Source: Actinoplanes aureus (GTDB lineage Bacteria; Actinomycetota; Actinomycetes; Mycobacteriales; Micromonosporaceae). Taken from it: DNA of 64,000 nt. The DNA is taken from positions 1 through 64,000 of the forward strand of contig NZ_JADQTO010000004.1 of NCBI RefSeq assembly GCF_015704865.1. Reading direction: 5' to 3'. Both the position numbers and the translations under genes were made by a program. How positions within the stretch are numbered: position 1 is the stretch's first letter; the number at the start of each line of letters is the position of its first letter. The notes under the pieces are model-generated. The model had not been told where the DNA came from. It did not search any database and saw nothing but the letters and a program-made list of their open reading frames with translations. This document shows, in pieces, positions 62,529 to 64,000 of the stretch.

Positions 62529-64000
62529 ATGACAACGGAGGCGCGCGCTCCGCGGCTTCTCGTGATCGTCGCCAACGGCATCACCGGCGACTCGCGGGTC
62601 CAGAAGACCGCGGTCGCCGCCGCCCGCGCCGGGTGGGAGGTGACCCTGCTCGGCACCGGTGGCCGGCGGGGTCGCCGGCAGACGACGATGATGGGCGAGG
62701 TCACGGTCATCCGCCTCCCCGTCACCGCCGACTACGCCCGCCGCAGCAAGGGGAACCGGGTGCGGCGGATGGTCACCCAGACCACGATCCGCAACCAGGA
62801 GGGCCTGGTCGGCGTCAACGCCGCCTATCAGGCCTGGCTTCGGCAGGCCACCGCCCGGATCGGCCGGATGCGGACCAGCGACGGCCCGGCCGCGGTGGTG
62901 CTGAAGCCGGCCAGCAAGGCGCTCGGCGCCGCGGTCAAGGCCCGCCGGCTGCTGCACCGCCTGCGCGTCAAGGCGTTCAAGTGGGAAGAGCGGCAGGTCG
63001 GGCGCCCGACCGGGTCGTGGCAGCGGGACCAGCCGTCGCTTGTCGACCTCGACCTGGTGTTCGGCCCCGTGATCGAGAAGCTGCAACCCGACGTCATCCA
63101 CGCCAACGACGTCACCACCATCCACACCGTGGCGCTGAGCGTGGCGCGGATGCGGGCCCGGGGCCAGAAGGTCGCCTGGCTCTACGACGCCCACGAGTAC
63201 ATCGCGGGCATCGACTGGCCCAAGCCGCGCGAGGACCGGGCGTACAAGGCGGTCGAGCGTGAGTTCGTCGGTCAGGCCGATGCCGTGGTCACCGTGTCGC
63301 CGGAGATCGCGCGGATGCTGCGCGAGAACTTCAAACTGCCGGAGACCCCGCTCGTGGTGCGGAACGCGCCGATCCGAGAGGTGGTCGGCAAGACGTATCC
63401 GAAACCGTCGGTCCGGGAAGCCTGTGGCGTCGCCGAGGGCGTTCCGCTGATGGTCTACTCCGGCTGGCTGGCACCCGCGCGCGGCGTCGGTACGGCGGTC
63501 TCCGCCCTGCCCCTGCTGCCCGGTGTGCACCTGGCGATCGTGGCCGGCCGGGCCAGCGCCGAGCAGGACGCCCTGCGCGCGCGTGCGGCCGAGCTGGGTG
63601 TCGAGGACCGGGTGCACGTGGTCCCGTACGTGCCTCAGTACGCGGTGCCGGACTACCTCTCCTCGGCCGACCTCGGCCTGATCTGCCTGCGGCGGATCCG
63701 CAGTCACGAGATCTCGCTCCCGACCAAGCTGGCGGAGTACCTGCACGCCGGTCTGCCGGTGATCGTCAGCGATCTGCCCGTCCAGGTGGAGTTCGTGCAG
63801 CGGACCCGCATCGGCGAGATCTTCGTCGTCGACGACACCGAGGACTTCGCCGAGGCGGTCAAACGGGCCCTGGAACACAAGGCCGAGCTGGTGGCGAACA
63901 TCAGCGACGCTCTGCTCCAGGAGTTCTCCTGGGAGCGCCAGGCCGAGGGGCTGATCGAGCTGTACCGGCGGATCGCCCCGCGTGCACCCAAGGGCACCCG
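62529..64000 (+). CDS. Glycosyltransferase, GT4-like (3' end outside window)
   Basis: At least 490 residues, open to the window end. The N-terminal half has VIVANGITGDSRVQKTA, the substrate-side start of GT-B enzymes, plus PDVIHANDV and YDAHEYIAG. The C-terminal half has the family 4 pattern: MVYSGWLAPARGVGTAVSAL, YLSSADLGLICL and LPTKLAEYLHAGLPVIVSD (nucleotide-sugar Glu region). It is cytoplasmic and adds a sugar to a lipid-linked or nucleotide acceptor. ATG after AGGAAGG, 34 bases past the oxidoreductase; same operon. Confidence 0.9.
   Translation, partial: MTTEARAPRLLVIVANGITGDSRVQKTAVAAARAGWEVTLLGTGGRRGRRQTTMMGEVTVIRLPVTADYARRSKGNRVRRMVTQTTIRNQEGLVGVNAAYQAWLRQATARIGRMRTSDGPAAVVLKPASKALGAAVKARRLLHRLRVKAFKWEERQVGRPTGSWQRDQPSLVDLDLVFGPVIEKLQPDVIHANDVTTIHTVALSVARMRARGQKVAWLYDAHEYIAGIDWPKPREDRAYKAVEREFVGQADAVVTVSPEIARMLRENFKLPETPLVVRNAPIREVVGKTYPKPSVREACGVAEGVPLMVYSGWLAPARGVGTAVSALPLLPGVHLAIVAGRASAEQDALRARAAELGVEDRVHVVPYVPQYAVPDYLSSADLGLICLRRIRSHEISLPTKLAEYLHAGLPVIVSDLPVQVEFVQRTRIGEIFVVDDTEDFAEAVKRALEHKAELVANISDALLQEFSWERQAEGLIELYRRIAPRAPKGT

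Noticed and set aside
60399..64000. Antibiotic biosynthetic gene cluster
   Set aside because: Only three sugar/polysaccharide genes are visible, with no synthase or tailoring enzymes; they fit cell-surface glycan synthesis equally well.

Overview
The window is 64 kb of very G+C-rich chromosomal DNA from an actinobacterium. Many starts are GTG or TTG, and most promoters look actinobacterial (TANNNT -10 boxes, often only 6-8 bases before the start codon). The gene content points to Micromonosporaceae, with Actinoplanes as my best guess: a conservon (CvnA-D), actinobacterial hypothetical proteins, a Pmt mannosyltransferase and a rsmI-metG-tatD-rsmA-ispE-ABC-F string. The genus is an inference and was not searched.

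Layout. 1-2.3 kb: the 3' end of an IS630-like transposase, a DUF2199 gene and a GAF protein with a degenerate histidine-kinase half. 2.4-7.9 kb, minus strand: a deacetylase/GT2 fusion coupled to a Pro/Ser/Thr-rich membrane protein, a 730-base gap holding a long palindrome, then protein O-mannosyltransferase. 8-25 kb: housekeeping genes (rsmI, metG, tatD, rsmA, ispE, an ABC-F ATPase, tRNA-Gln, glmU, prs, rplY, pth) mixed with unknowns and a secreted PPSVA-repeat protein. 25-30 kb: a polyprenyl glycosylphosphotransferase, then cysQ, cysD and cysN. 30-36 kb: a STAS/ATPase regulator, galE-galK, trpS, a 2H phosphoesterase and a YihY/BrkB protein.

36-60 kb is a nucleoside-salvage region. It holds a BMP-type lipoprotein and its ABC importer, cytidine deaminase, thymidine phosphorylase, adenosine deaminase and, further on, deoC with two aldehyde dehydrogenase-type genes and upp. 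Together these would import nucleosides, deaminate or phosphorolyse them, cleave deoxyribose-5-phosphate, oxidise the acetaldehyde and recover uracil.

In the middle (47-55.7 kb) sits a conservon (cvnA-cvnB-cvnC-cvnD). Facing it are a broken HAD hydrolase gene and a two-gene minus-strand operon. The larger protein of that operon looks like the first half of an IS110-type transposase with its catalytic acids lost, joined through a Pro-rich linker to a tail closely resembling the tail of CvnA. This pair plus the conservon is my main candidate for an undescribed system.

60-64 kb: a NUDIX hydrolase and the start of a sugar/polysaccharide cluster (DegT-type aminotransferase, Gfo/Idh oxidoreductase, and a glycosyltransferase cut by the window end).
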